Shown here piece after piece: positions 13,521-22,700 of a stretch of DNA of 29,138 bases; positions within the stretch are counted from its first letter, which is position 1, and every line of letters starts with the position of its first letter. This DNA is from JAICIG01 sp035532215 (GTDB lineage: Bacteria > Planctomycetota > Planctomycetia > Pirellulales > JAICIG01). Both the position numbers and the translations under genes were made by a program. Below the pieces are notes generated by a model, which saw only the letters and a program-made list of their open reading frames with translations, was not told the DNA's origin and searched no databases. Location: the NCBI GenBank assembly GCA_035532215.1, contig DATKRK010000408.1, forward strand, positions 1 to 29,138. Direction: 5' to 3'.

Positions 13521-14001
13521 GAGAGTTTGTCGGCGGTGAAACGAGCGAATGCGTGACGTTGGCTCATGTTCATAGCTCTGCGAGAATTTCGCATCTGCTC
13601 GCCTCGGCCTGCCGCCGCCGCCGTTTCAGCGGCAGTTGCCCATTGGCCCGCCGCTCGATCCATCGGATTTCGCCTTCGAGAACGGCCGCCGGCGGGGTTT
13701 TATCGGCGGCGATTGCGGTGTGCGAGTCGTGCGGAACGTGCGTGTTCGCACACGAGCGAAGGGCGTTTTATTGAAATGCTCGGTTGCCGCCGATCGTTGG
13801 AGACCGGCCGCGCTCGCGCAGGCCTCTGAGCCTACGGACTCTGCGCACATTGTCCGCAGAACGCGCGGTGCGCAATGTCGTGCGGCACATGGTTTGCGAA
13901 AAGTGCTTCGAAAGGTTTGTTGCGTCCGTACAAGACAGCCTTTTCCAAACGGTGGTTTCCCCCAACGAAAAGAGTCAGCTCGCAAAAAGGACGAATCCGC
14001 T
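13521..14001. other. Intergenic region of about 480 bp, no gene recognised
   Basis: This stretch lies between rho and the baeRF gene. The in-frame extension upstream of the baeRF start is open but Arg/Cys-rich and unlike the family. TGCG-rich inverted stretches occur near 13720-13755 (TGTGCGA with TCGCACA). I see no tRNA, promoter pair or terminator I would defend. Confidence 0.45.
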
Positions 14002-15174
14002 ATGGAAGCCATAACCAAGACCTTGTTCGATGCTTTGATGCGATATCAGGGTTGGCCGTGTGCATCGGTCTATCTGCCCACGCACCCAGGCGGTTTCGAA
14101 GGGCAATCCGGGCGCGTTCGCCTGAAGAACCTGCTCGCCGAGGCCGAGGAGCAATTGGTCTCGCGCGGCATGCGAGCGGTCGAGGCGCGCGATTTCATGG
14201 CATCGGCCAACGAACTGGTCGGCAACGAGGTCTTCTGGAGGAACCAAACCGAGGGCCTGGCGGTGTTTGCTTCGCCGGAAGCGACGCGCGCCTATTATCT
14301 GCCTGTTGCGGCGCATGAACTCGCGGTGGTCAACTCGCGATTCCACGTGGCGCCGCTGCTGCCGTTGGTCGATCGAGAAACCGACTTTTATATCCTCACG
14401 GTCAGCGAGAATCGCGCACGCTTTCTCAAGGCCGACCGTTGGCATGCCGCCGATGTAGCTCTGCCCGACTTGCCGGCCGACGCAAAAGAGGCCTTGCACT
14501 ACGACCACCCCAGCGACACGCGTCAGTTTCATACCGCGGTGCTCGGCCGCGGGATGAGCAAGTTGGGCGCGTATCACGGCAGCGGAAATTTCTTCGAACA
14601 CGAAAAGGACGAGTTGCTGGAATACTTCCGAGTGATCGACCGTGCGCTGCATCCGGCGATGTGCGACGAACGCGCGCCCCTGGTCTTCGTCGGCGTCGAT
14701 TATCTCTTCCCGATTTACCAACAGGCCAATACGTACCCGCATCTGGCCGAAGCTCACGTTCCGGGCAACTCCGATACTTGGAGCGATCAGCAACTGCACG
14801 AAAAAGCCTGGCATTGCGTGGCGCCGCAGTTCGAAAAGCCGAAGCAAACCGCTTTGGCCCGATACTCGGAACTCCCCGTCGACGGTTTAAAGTCGGACGA
14901 CTTGCGGGTCATTCTGGGCGCGGCCTGCCAAGGGCAGGTCGAGTCGCTCCTGGTCGATGCCGAACAGCCGGTGTGGGGCAAGTGGGACGACGAACATCGC
15001 CGACTGCGACTCGACCCCGAACGCCGCGGCGACAGTAACGACATGCTCGATCTGGCAATCGTGCAGACGCTCGCACATCGAGGCGCCGCCTACAGCGTGC
15101 CAAGTTCGGAGCTTCGTCACGGAAAACGCTGCGAAGCCATCTTCCGCTACGAGTTGGCTCCTTCCGCCCGGTAA
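14002..15174 (+). CDS. Bacterial archaeo-eukaryotic release factor-like (baeRF) protein
   Basis: 390 aa from the ATG at 14002, with AGGA 11 bp upstream. The start is set by the family-like beginning LFDALMRYQGWPCASVYLPTHPGG. The protein resembles the baeRF families, bacterial homologues of the eRF1/aRF1 middle and C-terminal domains, most like family 3: GLAVFASPEATRAYYLP, then the FYILTVSENRARFLKADRW strand block, a central RQFHTAVLGRG segment and a C-terminal part with DYLFPIYQQANTYPHLAEAHVPGN. These proteins are proposed to act on stalled ribosomes or to be recruited to them, but direct evidence is limited. A GGQ peptide-release motif is not seen, so classical termination activity is not supported. 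The subfamily assignment is from memory of the sequence pattern. Confidence 0.72.
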   Translation: MEAITKTLFDALMRYQGWPCASVYLPTHPGGFEGQSGRVRLKNLLAEAEEQLVSRGMRAVEARDFMASANELVGNEVFWRNQTEGLAVFASPEATRAYYLPVAAHELAVVNSRFHVAPLLPLVDRETDFYILTVSENRARFLKADRWHAADVALPDLPADAKEALHYDHPSDTRQFHTAVLGRGMSKLGAYHGSGNFFEHEKDELLEYFRVIDRALHPAMCDERAPLVFVGVDYLFPIYQQANTYPHLAEAHVPGNSDTWSDQQLHEKAWHCVAPQFEKPKQTALARYSELPVDGLKSDDLRVILGAACQGQVESLLVDAEQPVWGKWDDEHRRLRLDPERRGDSNDMLDLAIVQTLAHRGAAYSVPSSELRHGKRCEAIFRYELAPSAR

Positions 15175-15404
15175 CGTTTGATCGCGATTGGGACCCGATC
15201 CGGCGTTTCCGCTCGTTGTCTGCCAGCGTCCCCGCAAACCCGGAGATTCGCGAAATTCGATAAAATCGTTGCAATGCTCAAGGGCTTTTTGCCGATATGC
15301 AGTACGTATCGATGCGGCCGAGGTCCGGGCGTCGTTGAGGGCGCCACGGCGCCGAGCGGCACTTGCCAACGTAACGGCGAATATCTCAGGGAGGGGAGTC
15401 GGTC

Positions 15405-15779
15405 ATGCAAGTCAAGATCTACGTGCCGCGCACGATCGAGGTGCCGAGCGAATATCTGCCGGCCTTAGCGCAGCGGGCCCACGCCAGTTTGGGCGAATCG
15501 GCTAGCGACATTTCCGCCACTCGCGGCCATATCGTCCGCCAGGCCGTCCGCGACGGGCTGTTGCGCGAACTGGATGACCTGTTGGGCGAAGACGGCTCGG
15601 TTGACGTGTTCTGCGATCCCAGCGCCGAAATTCCGCTGGAAATCGAGAATCGCACCGTTAAGCTCAGCGAACTGGTCGAGGCGCTGCAGAGCAAGCGAAC
15701 CTGGGGCGGCGTGCGCTCCGAAATGGATGACGCCGAGCACCTGCGGGCCAAGGTTTTGCCCCGACGCAAAGCGGCCTGA
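15405..15779 (+). CDS. Conserved-looking hypothetical protein, 124 aa
   Basis: ATG at 15405 with a GGGAGGGG ribosome-binding stretch about 9 bp upstream. I do not recognise the family. The N-terminal half (MQVKIYVPRTIEVPSEYLPAL) starts with a strand-like segment; a predicted helix follows (GHIVRQAVRDGLLRELDDLL), then an acidic strand region (GSVDVFCDPSAEIPLEIENRTVKLSELVEALQ) and a basic C-terminus (RRKAA). There is no signal peptide or membrane segment. It is a single gene between the baeRF gene and the WD40 gene; 230 bp upstream has no gene, though GATAAAATC near 15259 looks like a -10 box. No function is proposed. Confidence 0.72.
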   Translation: MQVKIYVPRTIEVPSEYLPALAQRAHASLGESASDISATRGHIVRQAVRDGLLRELDDLLGEDGSVDVFCDPSAEIPLEIENRTVKLSELVEALQSKRTWGGVRSEMDDAEHLRAKVLPRRKAA

Positions 15780-15969
15780 AACGCTCGAGCAGGCGGTCAA
15801 GCTTTGCGGAAGGTAGCGATTTTGTCGACTATGCGCGGCGGGGACGAATTATAGGGAAAAGTCCCAACGGCGGGCCGATCAGAATCTTGAGCGTTGCGCC
15901 GACGGGTTCGTCTTTAGGGGGCGCCGGCTTGAGACGCGATCGAATCCGCATGCTTCAAAGGCCAGACGC

Positions 15970-18057
15970 ATGGATCCAGGGGTGGTCATCAAGCTGCACA
16001 TCGAGCCGGAAGAACCCAGCCCGACGGACGAACCGCAAACGCTGGCGGTGAATTGCCCGCTGTGTCGAGATGAATTCGAAATCTGCGGCGCCGAGCCGAT
16101 CGCCAAGACCGTTTGCCCAAGTTGCGGCCTGGCCTTCGTGCCCAGCTTTACGAAAGAAGAGGCCGAAGCGGAAGCCCTCGAGCAAGCGTCCTGCGAGCCC
16201 TTGCCGGCTCCGGCGCTTGCGCCGGCCGACGTGCTGGATCGCTGGCTGCTCGGCGAACCGATCCAACCTCGTGAAATCAGCGACGCGGAAATCCTGGGCC
16301 AATGGCGCCGCCGGCACCGCGCCGCGTGCAACGGCGCGCTGATGGCCGCGATCTCGCTGGTCGTGCTGTCGCTTGCCGCGCTTTCAGCCTGGACGAGATC
16401 GGCGTGGCTCTTGGACGGTGCACGGGCCGAGCGAGACCGAGCCGACGCTCGGCGGCAAGAAGTCGAAGCCGCTTTGACCAATACGTCGCGGCGCCTCGAA
16501 CGTCAAAACTTGCTCGTGAAATCCGAGCGGGCCGCGAAACTGGAGATCGAGCGACGCTTGCACGCGGCCGAGGAACTTGCTCGCCGTGCGGAGCAAGAAC
16601 GACAAACCGCCGAAAGCGCGCTTCTGCTCGCCGAGCGCAAGGTGCGCAGCACGGTCGCCAAGCATTTGGCCGCGCGGTCGGAACTGCTGCGCGATTCGCA
16701 CCCTCAGCACAGCTTACTGCTGGCGGCCGAGGCGTTGACCCTTGCCGAACGCGACGGCGAGCCGCCGATTGCGACGGCGGCTCAGGTTCTGAGAGACCGG
16801 TTGGGCGACGCCGACGGAACGCGACTTTGCGGACACACGGGAAAAATCGCGGCGCTGGCGATCAGCCGCAACAGCCGCTGGCTGGCCACCGCCAGCCAGG
16901 ACAATACGACCCGGTTGTGGGATCTTGCGTCAGCCGATCCGGCGGAAACTTCGATCGTGTTGGCCGGCCATCAAGGGCGGGTTAGCGCCGCCGCATTCAG
17001 CCCCGACAACCGCTGGCTGGCGACGGGCGGTTTCGACTCGGCGATTTACTTGTGGAATCTCGCCGCGGAGCGCCCGGGCGCCGCGCCCTTGGCGCTGCGC
17101 GGTCAGGAGGGGCGGATCACGAGCCTCGCCGTCACATCCGATTCGCGCTGGCTGTTCACCGCTAGCAGCGGCTACAACTCGGACGACAGCGAACTGCGAA
17201 TCTGGGACCTTGCCGCGGCCCAGCCCGCCGCCGCCTCGCGCGTGCTGCAAGGCCAAACCGGACGCGTGCAGGCGCTAGCGATCAGCCGCAACGATCGCCT
17301 GCTGGCGACCGCCGACGACGATGGGCAAGTGCGGCTATGGACGATCACGCCCCGCGGTCCCCAGGCTCAACCCTTGACGCTTGGCGGCCCCGCAGGGCGG
17401 CTGGGCTTGTTGGCGTTCAGCGCGAATAGTCGTTTTCTGGCGACGGCCGGCGGCGCCGCCAAACAAGGTTCGGTCTCGCTCTGGGATCTCAAGGCCGACG
17501 ATCCGGCGGCCAAGCCGTTCGTATTGTCGGTTCGCGGTTCGGCGATTCGCGCGCTGGCGACCAGCGCCGACGGGCGCTGGCTGGCCGCGGTGGGCGACGA
17601 CCGCGCGGCGCGCGTCTGGGATTTGATCGCCGACGATCCGGCCGCTCATCCGCTCGTGCTCGGCGGCCATCGCGAAGCGATTTTGACCGTGGCTTTCAGC
17701 GCCGACAATCGCTGGCTGGCCACCGGCGGCAGCGATCAAACCGTGCGTCTGTGGAGCATCGGCAAGGACGGCCCCGAGGCGACGCCGATCGTGCTCGACG
17801 CCGGCCAGGGATCGATCGATTCGCTGGTGATTAGCCCCGACGGCCATTGGCTCGTTTCCGCCGGCGAAGACCAAACCGCCCGGCTGTGGAATTTGCGGCT
17901 CGACGAACTGGCTCAGCTCGCCCTGGGGACGGAAGGCGGCAAACTTTCGGACATCGAGGCGCCGGCGAAGGAACCGGCGATCCGCGGCGAGCCCCGGGTC
18001 GCCGACAGAAAGCTTCGGCTCATCGGACCTAAGGACGAAGTCAAGCTGTATCGCTAG
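15970..18057 (+). CDS. Zinc-ribbon, transmembrane, coiled-coil, eight-repeat WD40 protein
   Basis: 695 aa, ATG start. Order of regions: a small zinc ribbon with C29/C32 and C49/C52; an acidic linker; one transmembrane helix at about 122-140; a long charged coiled coil at about 150-230; a short helical HLAARSELLR...LLLAAEALTLAE segment of the kind that precedes WD40 domains in STAND and kinase proteins; then eight WD40 repeats whose closing motifs are at about 316 (LWDL), 361 (LWNL), 410 (IWDL), 456 (LWTI), 504 (LWDL), 549 (VWDL), 594 (LWSI) and 639 (LWNL). It is therefore probably a membrane-bound scaffold with a beta-propeller on one side. No kinase or NTPase domain is present, though such domains often precede these repeats in planctomycetes. 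Its partners are unknown. Confidence 0.88.
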   Translation: MDPGVVIKLHIEPEEPSPTDEPQTLAVNCPLCRDEFEICGAEPIAKTVCPSCGLAFVPSFTKEEAEAEALEQASCEPLPAPALAPADVLDRWLLGEPIQPREISDAEILGQWRRRHRAACNGALMAAISLVVLSLAALSAWTRSAWLLDGARAERDRADARRQEVEAALTNTSRRLERQNLLVKSERAAKLEIERRLHAAEELARRAEQERQTAESALLLAERKVRSTVAKHLAARSELLRDSHPQHSLLLAAEALTLAERDGEPPIATAAQVLRDRLGDADGTRLCGHTGKIAALAISRNSRWLATASQDNTTRLWDLASADPAETSIVLAGHQGRVSAAAFSPDNRWLATGGFDSAIYLWNLAAERPGAAPLALRGQEGRITSLAVTSDSRWLFTASSGYNSDDSELRIWDLAAAQPAAASRVLQGQTGRVQALAISRNDRLLATADDDGQVRLWTITPRGPQAQPLTLGGPAGRLGLLAFSANSRFLATAGGAAKQGSVSLWDLKADDPAAKPFVLSVRGSAIRALATSADGRWLAAVGDDRAARVWDLIADDPAAHPLVLGGHREAILTVAFSADNRWLATGGSDQTVRLWSIGKDGPEATPIVLDAGQGSIDSLVISPDGHWLVSAGEDQTARLWNLRLDELAQLALGTEGGKLSDIEAPAKEPAIRGEPRVADRKLRLIGPKDEVKLYR

Positions 18058-18116
18058 AATAGCGATGGCGCCGCGTCGCTGCGAAAACTGCGCCCGTTCC
18101 ACCGTTCTACCGATCA

Positions 18117-18136
18117 AACGGGCGAGGGCGCCCGTT
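18117..18136. terminator. Hairpin between convergent genes (candidate terminator)
   Basis: AACGGGCG-AGGG-CGCCCGTT is a perfect 8-bp stem in the 94 bp between the WD40 gene and the oppositely oriented DUF1501 gene. The following T run is poor (TTCCTC), so it may be a weak bidirectional terminator or simply a small palindromic repeat. Confidence 0.45.
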
Positions 18137-18151
18137 CCTCCATGCGTTGAT

Positions 18152-19672
18152 CTACGCCAGAATCTGCTCGACCACCCTGGCCGGGCGGTCATCGGTCAGA
18201 TGCTGGGCGCGGCCGTTGGCGTAATAGACCAGCCGGGAGTGGTCGATGCCGAGCTGGTGCAGGATCGTGGCCTGATAGTCGTTGGGGTTCACGATATCGA
18301 CCGCTGCCTTGTGGCCGACTTCGTCGGTTGCCCCGTAGGTCATGCCGGGCTTGATGCCGCCGCCGGCCAGCCAGATCGAGAAGCCCTGGCCGTTGTGGTC
18401 GCGGCCAACCTTGCCGTTCAGCTCGCCTTCGCAGACCGGCAAGCGGCCGATTTCGCCGCCCCAATGGACGATCGTCGTATCGAGCAAGCCGCGTTGCTTG
18501 AGATCGGTCACCAGCGCCGCGGCCGGCTGATCGGTGCGGCGGCAGATGGCCGCCAGGCCCGAGCGGATGTCGGTGTGGTTGTCCCACGGCTGACCGCCGA
18601 GGAACAACTGCACGAACCGCACGCCGCGCTCGATCAAGCGACGCGCGATCAGGCAGCGCGTGCCGTATTCGCGCGTTTCGTCCTTGTCGAGGCCGTACAG
18701 CTTGTGGATGTACTCGGGCTCTTGCGAAATGTCGAGCGCCTCTTTGGCCTCGATCTGCATGGCGGCGGCCAATTCATAGCTGGAGATGCGCGTTTCCAGG
18801 TCGGCCTCGCCGGGGTGCAACTCCAGGTGCCGGCGATTCAGTTTTTCCAGCAACGCCAGGTTCTGCTGTTGCAGCTTGCCGCGCAGTTGCGGCGGCGGGT
18901 CGAGGTTCAAAATCCGCGGCTCTTGCGGGCGGAGCACCGTGCCTTGATACAAGGGGGGCATGAAGCCGCTCGACCAGTTGTGCGTGCCGTCGACCGGATG
19001 CCCGCCGGGGTCGGAGAGCACCATGTAGGCCGGCAGATTCTGCGATTCGCTGCCCAGGCCGTACGTGATCCAACTGCCCATCGTCGGCCGCCCGGTGACG
19101 CCGGCGATGCCGCCGTGAAAGAAACGGATCGAAACCTCGTGGCCGTTGTGGCCGGTGTGCATCGAGCGGACGACGCAAAGATCGTCGACGATGCCGGCGG
19201 TGTGCGGCAGCAGTTCGGAAACGTCCGTGCCGCACTGGCCGTGTTTGGCGAATTTCCAGGGCGTGCCGAACAGCTTCTTGCTGGCCCGGTTGACGAAGCT
19301 GTAATGGACGTCGCCGCCGTAATCCTTGCCGTTCATTGCCGTCAATTCGGGCTTCGGATCGAGCAGATCGACGTGCGACGGCCCGCCGTGCATGAACAGC
19401 GAGATCATCGCCGTCGCCTTGGGCGCGAAGTGCGGCGCCTTGGGTTTCAGATCGAGCGGCAGGTTCTCGCCCGGCTTGCTTGGCGTTTCGGCGAGCAAAC
19501 GATCTTGCGAGAGCAGGTGCGCCAGCGCGAACGAACCGATGCCGAAGGCCGATTGAGCCAGGAATTGCCGGCGGGAGCCATTCGGAATGGAGGCGGAATT
19601 CGCAAGTCGGAAGTCGGAAGTCGGAACAGCAGAACGGGATGGAGACGGCATTCGTCGATTTCCTGGATTCAT
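18152..19672 (-). CDS. DUF1501 secreted protein, partner of the DUF1553 gene
   Basis: 506 aa, ATG start at 19672 (a second ATG at 19651 is possible). DUF1501 proteins are sulfatase/phosphatase-fold exported proteins that are abundant in planctomycetes and have no proven activity. A Tat signal is seen: SRRQFLAQSAFGIGSFALAHLL at about 33-54, preceded by an unusually long 32-residue stretch. The fold's metal-binding segments MHGGPSHVDLLDPKP, MHTGHNGHE, WDNHTD and HWGGEIGR are present. It follows the DUF1549/DUF1553 gene by 94 bp on the same strand, the standard planctomycete pairing. Codons for about residues 14-27 lie in an inverted repeat element made of AAGTCGG units, so the extra N-terminal residues may be non-native. 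Confidence 0.92.
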   Translation of the reverse strand: MNPGNRRMPSPSRSAVPTSDFRLANSASIPNGSRRQFLAQSAFGIGSFALAHLLSQDRLLAETPSKPGENLPLDLKPKAPHFAPKATAMISLFMHGGPSHVDLLDPKPELTAMNGKDYGGDVHYSFVNRASKKLFGTPWKFAKHGQCGTDVSELLPHTAGIVDDLCVVRSMHTGHNGHEVSIRFFHGGIAGVTGRPTMGSWITYGLGSESQNLPAYMVLSDPGGHPVDGTHNWSSGFMPPLYQGTVLRPQEPRILNLDPPPQLRGKLQQQNLALLEKLNRRHLELHPGEADLETRISSYELAAAMQIEAKEALDISQEPEYIHKLYGLDKDETREYGTRCLIARRLIERGVRFVQLFLGGQPWDNHTDIRSGLAAICRRTDQPAAALVTDLKQRGLLDTTIVHWGGEIGRLPVCEGELNGKVGRDHNGQGFSIWLAGGGIKPGMTYGATDEVGHKAAVDIVNPNDYQATILHQLGIDHSRLVYYANGRAQHLTDDRPARVVEQILA

Positions 19673-19760
19673 CGTGTGCTGTGGTTTGCGCTCTTGTTTA
19701 GCGAATTGGCAAGACTCAAATTCCCGCTGGCGTCTTCATTCCGACTTCCGAATTCCGACC
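19597..19760. repeat. Inverted-repeat element spanning the DUF1501 start
   Basis: The left end carries GGAATTCGCAAGTCGGAA followed by further AAGTCGG units (three in all, 19604-19624). The right end (19739-19760) is the reverse complement of nearly the same string, GGAATTCGGAAGTCGGAA. The ends face each other across about 115 bp. It overlaps the 5' end of the DUF1501 coding sequence and looks like a small non-autonomous element; no transposase is present. Confidence 0.6.
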
Positions 19761-19766
19761 TCGAAA

Positions 19767-22700
19767 TCAGTCGACGTACAAAAACTCGTTCGAGCTGAGC
19801 AACTGCTGACAAAGGCTGGTGAGCGCGACGAGTTCGTGGTCGGCGCCCGAGTCGCCGCTGGTGCGGAGCGACGCCATTTGTTCGTGGACGAACCGGCAAG
19901 CCAGCTCTAGCTCGGCAGTCGTTGGCGGTCGCTGGTAAGCGATCTGCCAGGCATAGGCGAGTTGCTGCGGCAGCGAGACGACGGCGGCGCCGTGAAATTC
20001 GGCCGCCGAGTTCCAACGGTCGAGTGGCTGGTTTTGGGCGTCGACCAGTTGCAAGTCAACCTTCCAGGCGAACGAATCGGAATTGACGTCGCCGAAACAA
20101 TCGACCACGAAATCGAGCGCGTCGCCGGCTTGCACTTCGATCTTGGCGGTGTCGGTCGCGACTTCGCTGGCCTTCACGGACCACTCGCCCTTCAGCCCCG
20201 AGCGGCTGGATACGATGCGGCCGCGGACGCCGTCGCCGTTTTGCGAGCCGTGGTGCAGCTTGCCCGAGACCGTTACGAAGCCGTCCCGCGCGGCCGTCCA
20301 ACGGCGAATCGCCGCATGCTGCTGGTCGTTGCCCGCGTGACCGCCGGCGGAGTTGAGAATGACCCAGCCGAGTTGAGCATCGGGCAGCGCCGCGCCGCCC
20401 TGCCAGGCCGAGCCGGTGAAGTGCGGCAGCGGAGCGAACTGCTTCACGCAGTTTTCCTCGGCCGCGAATTCCCCGTAACCGAATTGCCAGGCTTCGCCGT
20501 GCCGCGGATACTTGGCCGACAGCGTCTGGGCCAGAGCCAAGGCGTAGTCCGCAGGCGTCTCGCTTCGCAAACGCCCGGCCAATAGCCCGGCGTATTTCAG
20601 CACGAAGTCGCTGTTCATCAGCATCAGCGCCTGCGGGGCGCCGGTGCTGGGCACGCGGCGCTCGCAGTTCAAGGTCATCACCGGCGCGTCGAAGGCCGTC
20701 AGGAACGAGACCGGCTTCGTCCGCCGCACTTGCAGGTAGATGCTGCGCCGCGGGGCGTCGTCTTTCACCACGACCTGCCCGACGAAATCTTCCTCGACCG
20801 GCGCGGCCGGACCGAACTGCGTGCGATCGAGCTTGCCGCTGGCGGCCAGGATGCGGTCGCGAAGAACTTCGGCTTCCAGCCGGCGGACCGGAAAGTGCCA
20901 ATAAAAGGCGTTGTCGGCGTCGAGCGCCCGCGCATCGACTCCGGCAGTCTGTCCGGCAGCGGAACTCTGCCGCGGAACCGACGATTGCCGGTAGGCGGTC
21001 GACATCATCAGCAGCTTGTGCATCTGCTTCAGCCGCCAGCCTTGGCGGGCGAATTCGTCGGCCAGCCAGTCGAGCAATTCGGGGTGCGTCGGCCGCGTGC
21101 CGAGCATGCCGAAATCGCCCGCCGTGTCGACCAACCCGCGGCTGAAGTGGTGCAGCCAAAGTTGATTGACCAGCACGCGACCGACCAGCGGATGCTGGCC
21201 GCTCATCAGGTGTTTGGCCAAGGCCAGGCGCCGGCCGGAGGTCGGCCGTTGCGGATCCTTGTCGGCAATCTCCAGTCGCTGGCCTTCGGGGGCGAGAATC
21301 GTCAAATCGCCCGGCTTGACGGCTTGCTTCGGCTGGCGATGATCGCCGCGATAGAAAACGTGCGTCTCGGGCAACGTGCCGGGCGTTTCGTCGAGCACGG
21401 CGACGAAATCCTCGACCGGCTTTTCCGCCCGCTTGGCGGCGATCTTGGCCTGGTCGGCCTTCAATTCATCGGCCGCCTTCTGGTCGTACTGGTACAGCAC
21501 GCCGACATTGATGTTCACCTTGGGGTTGGCGGCCAGCAGTTGCTTCTGCTCTTCGGTCCGCTTGTCGCCGGGCGTGTTGTAAGCGTCGCGAAGCGGGCCG
21601 CGCTGGTCCTCGGGGAATTTTTCGAGTTCCTTCTCCAACGCCTCGGCCACGTACTTGGCTTGCTTGGCGTTAAAGTCGGTCTGCATCTTTTGGACTTCGG
21701 CCTCGACCGCCGCCGCCTTGGCCCGGTCGACGTCGGTATACAGCGAGACAAGCCGCTGCGCCGGGGCCCGCCAGTGCGCCGGATCGAGCGCCGGTTCGAA
21801 CACGGCCCGCAGGCGGAAATAATCGGACTGCGGAATCGGGTCGTAGCGGTGGTCGTGGCACTGGGCGCAGCCGACCGTGAGGCCCAGCAGCGACGAGCCC
21901 ACGATCTTCAGCGTATCGGCCACGACCTGGTTGGCATTCAGCGCCACGTCGCCGCCGCTGGCGGTCGGGTCGACCGCCGTTCGCAAGAAGCCGGTGGCCG
22001 CCAGCTTTTCGATCTGCTCGGGCGGAAGATTGCTCCACGGCCGCGGCACGAGCTCGTCGCCGGCCAGTTGCTCGATGACAAACTGGTCAAATGGCTTGTC
22101 GGCGTTGAACGAGCGGATCACATAGTCGCGGTACTTATATGCATAGGGCCGCGGCGTGTCGTCTGTTCCGTTGCCGTCTGAATCGGCGTAGCCGGCCACG
22201 TCGAGCCAATGCCGGGCCCAGCGCTCGCCGTAGTGCGGCGAGGCCAAGTAACGGTCGAGCATTTTTTCATAGGCGCCGGGGCTCGTGTCGGCGACGAATT
22301 CGGCGATCTCCTGCTCCGTCGGCGGCAGGCCGATCAGGTCGAAGGCAACGCGGCGAATGAGCGTCAGCCGGTCGGCGTCCGCGGCGAACCGTAGCTTCTT
22401 CTCGCGCAGCGTGGCCAGCAAGAAGGCGTCGATCGGCGTGCGCACGATATCGGCCTGCGGCTGGTTGGCTAGCTGCGATTCGTCGCTGACCGTGTCCGCA
22501 AGCTGCGGCGGCTCGACGCGTTCGATCGGCTGAAAGGCCCAGAAGGCTCGCTCTTCGGGCGTGATGTCGATGCCCGCCGGCAGTTGCTCGGGCTCGTCGC
22601 GCAACGTCGCGGCGCCGGCGGCGATCCAGCGTTCGACCAGGGCGATCTGTGCGGGCGGAACTTTCTTTTCCGTGGGCGGCATTTCGCCCGACTTCATCCG

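Noticed and set aside
13636..14001. 122-residue extension upstream of the baeRF start
   Set aside because: Cys/Arg-rich sequence with no similarity to the family; the ATG at 14002 has a ribosome-binding stretch.
18065..19798. 577-aa open frame on the plus strand
   Set aside because: It is antisense to the DUF1501 gene, whose Tat signal and fold motifs are clear.
20730..22181. 483-aa open frame on the plus strand
   Set aside because: It is antisense to the DUF1549/DUF1553 gene with no domain of its own.
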